From positions 1-12,597 of the forward strand of contig CABUSH010000038.1 in NCBI GenBank assembly GCA_902494195.1: 12,597 bases of DNA. The letters run 5' to 3'. The stretch is from an uncultured Collinsella sp. Its GTDB lineage: Bacteria > Actinomycetota > Coriobacteriia > Coriobacteriales > Coriobacteriaceae. Numbering within the stretch: the first letter of the stretch is position 1; every line of letters begins with the position of its first letter. A program made the translations under genes and the position numbers. The notes under the pieces were generated by a model. The model was not told where the DNA came from. It saw only the letters and a list, made by a program, of their open reading frames with translations, and did no database searches. Shown in pieces: positions 12,510-12,597 of this stretch.

Positions 12510-12597
12510 GGAATCGATAAAGTGCCGCTTTATGATGTAGGTATTCCGCCCCCCGCGGAGCAACTGGGTGAACCGTCGCGTTTATTTAGGGAGCCCA
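12510..12597 (+). promoter_or_regulatory. Possible promoter and structured leader of a plus-strand gene beyond the window
   Basis: TATGAT (12531-12536) is a good -10 hexamer with only a poor -35 upstream. Two nested pairings overlap it: ATAAAG/CTTTAT around 12516-12532, closed by GGAAT/ATTCC at the base. The remaining roughly 50 bases contain short G/C-rich complementary blocks (CGCGG...CGTCGCG, TGGG...CCCA). No start codon with a ribosome binding site is reached before the window ends. Confidence 0.25.

Noticed and set aside
12553..12597. T-box riboswitch (a GGGTGAACCGTCGCG-like segment)
   Set aside because: It only loosely resembles the T-box AGGGTGGNACCGCG. The upstream distance to the candidate promoter is too short for a stem I specifier domain.
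1..12597. CRISPR array, phage module, insertion sequence or defence cluster
   Set aside because: No regularly spaced repeats, transposase, integrase, nuclease-helicase pair or toxin-antitoxin pair could be found. The HD protein and the radical SAM protein stand alone without the partners such systems need.

Overview
This 12.6 kb window is a piece of bacterial chromosome, mostly ordinary housekeeping genes with several unusual non-coding elements between them. Coding DNA is GC-rich, with strong G/C preference at third positions. argS lies upstream of, and on the same strand as, a gene that looks like rho, as in the argS-lysA-hom-thrC-thrB-rho order of many Actinobacteria. With the CarD-family regulator and the densely packed inverted repeats, this suggests a gut actinobacterium of the Coriobacteriia, most likely Collinsella. 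That placement is inference from style and gene order, not from a database match.

Layout. 1-823 (-): N-terminal 274 residues of a long, low-complexity Ala/Pro/Lys/Arg-rich protein, probably the extension of transcription termination factor Rho. 824-1352: a non-coding stretch with a likely rho promoter, a 27-nt inverted-repeat pair and the argS terminator. 1353-3206 (-): argS. 3207-3548: the divergent argS/carD promoter region. 3549-4034 (+): a CarD-family protein. 4143-4742 (+): an HD-domain protein between two identical 41-bp hairpins. 4814-6100 (-): proA. 6213-7631 (+): a proline iminopeptidase-like alpha/beta hydrolase. 7632-7933: three different structured elements in a row, the last a 98-nt multi-stem hairpin that looks like a folded RNA. 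7934-9061 (-): proB. 9141-10646 (-): nicotinate phosphoribosyltransferase. 10728-11168 (-): a small coiled-coil/single-TM protein. 11233-11305 (-): tRNA-Ala(CGC). 11455-12393 (-): a PflA-like radical SAM protein. 12394-12597: promoter-like and hairpin sequence leading out of the window.

How the genes fit together. ProB and ProA catalyse the first two steps of proline synthesis from glutamate. They are usually adjacent, but here a probable proline-releasing peptidase sits between them on the opposite strand, so the locus combines proline synthesis with possible proline salvage. PncB feeds NAD salvage and is just upstream of proB. ArgS and tRNA-Ala serve translation; CarD and Rho act at the start and end of transcription. 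The small membrane protein and the radical SAM protein have no assignable pathway here.

The most interesting material is non-coding: the 98-nt structured element after proB, the paired hairpins around the HD gene, the long inverted repeat upstream of rho, and a terminator placed so close to the small membrane-protein gene that it leaves no room for a separate promoter. No CRISPR array, intact insertion sequence, phage module or recognisable defence system is present.
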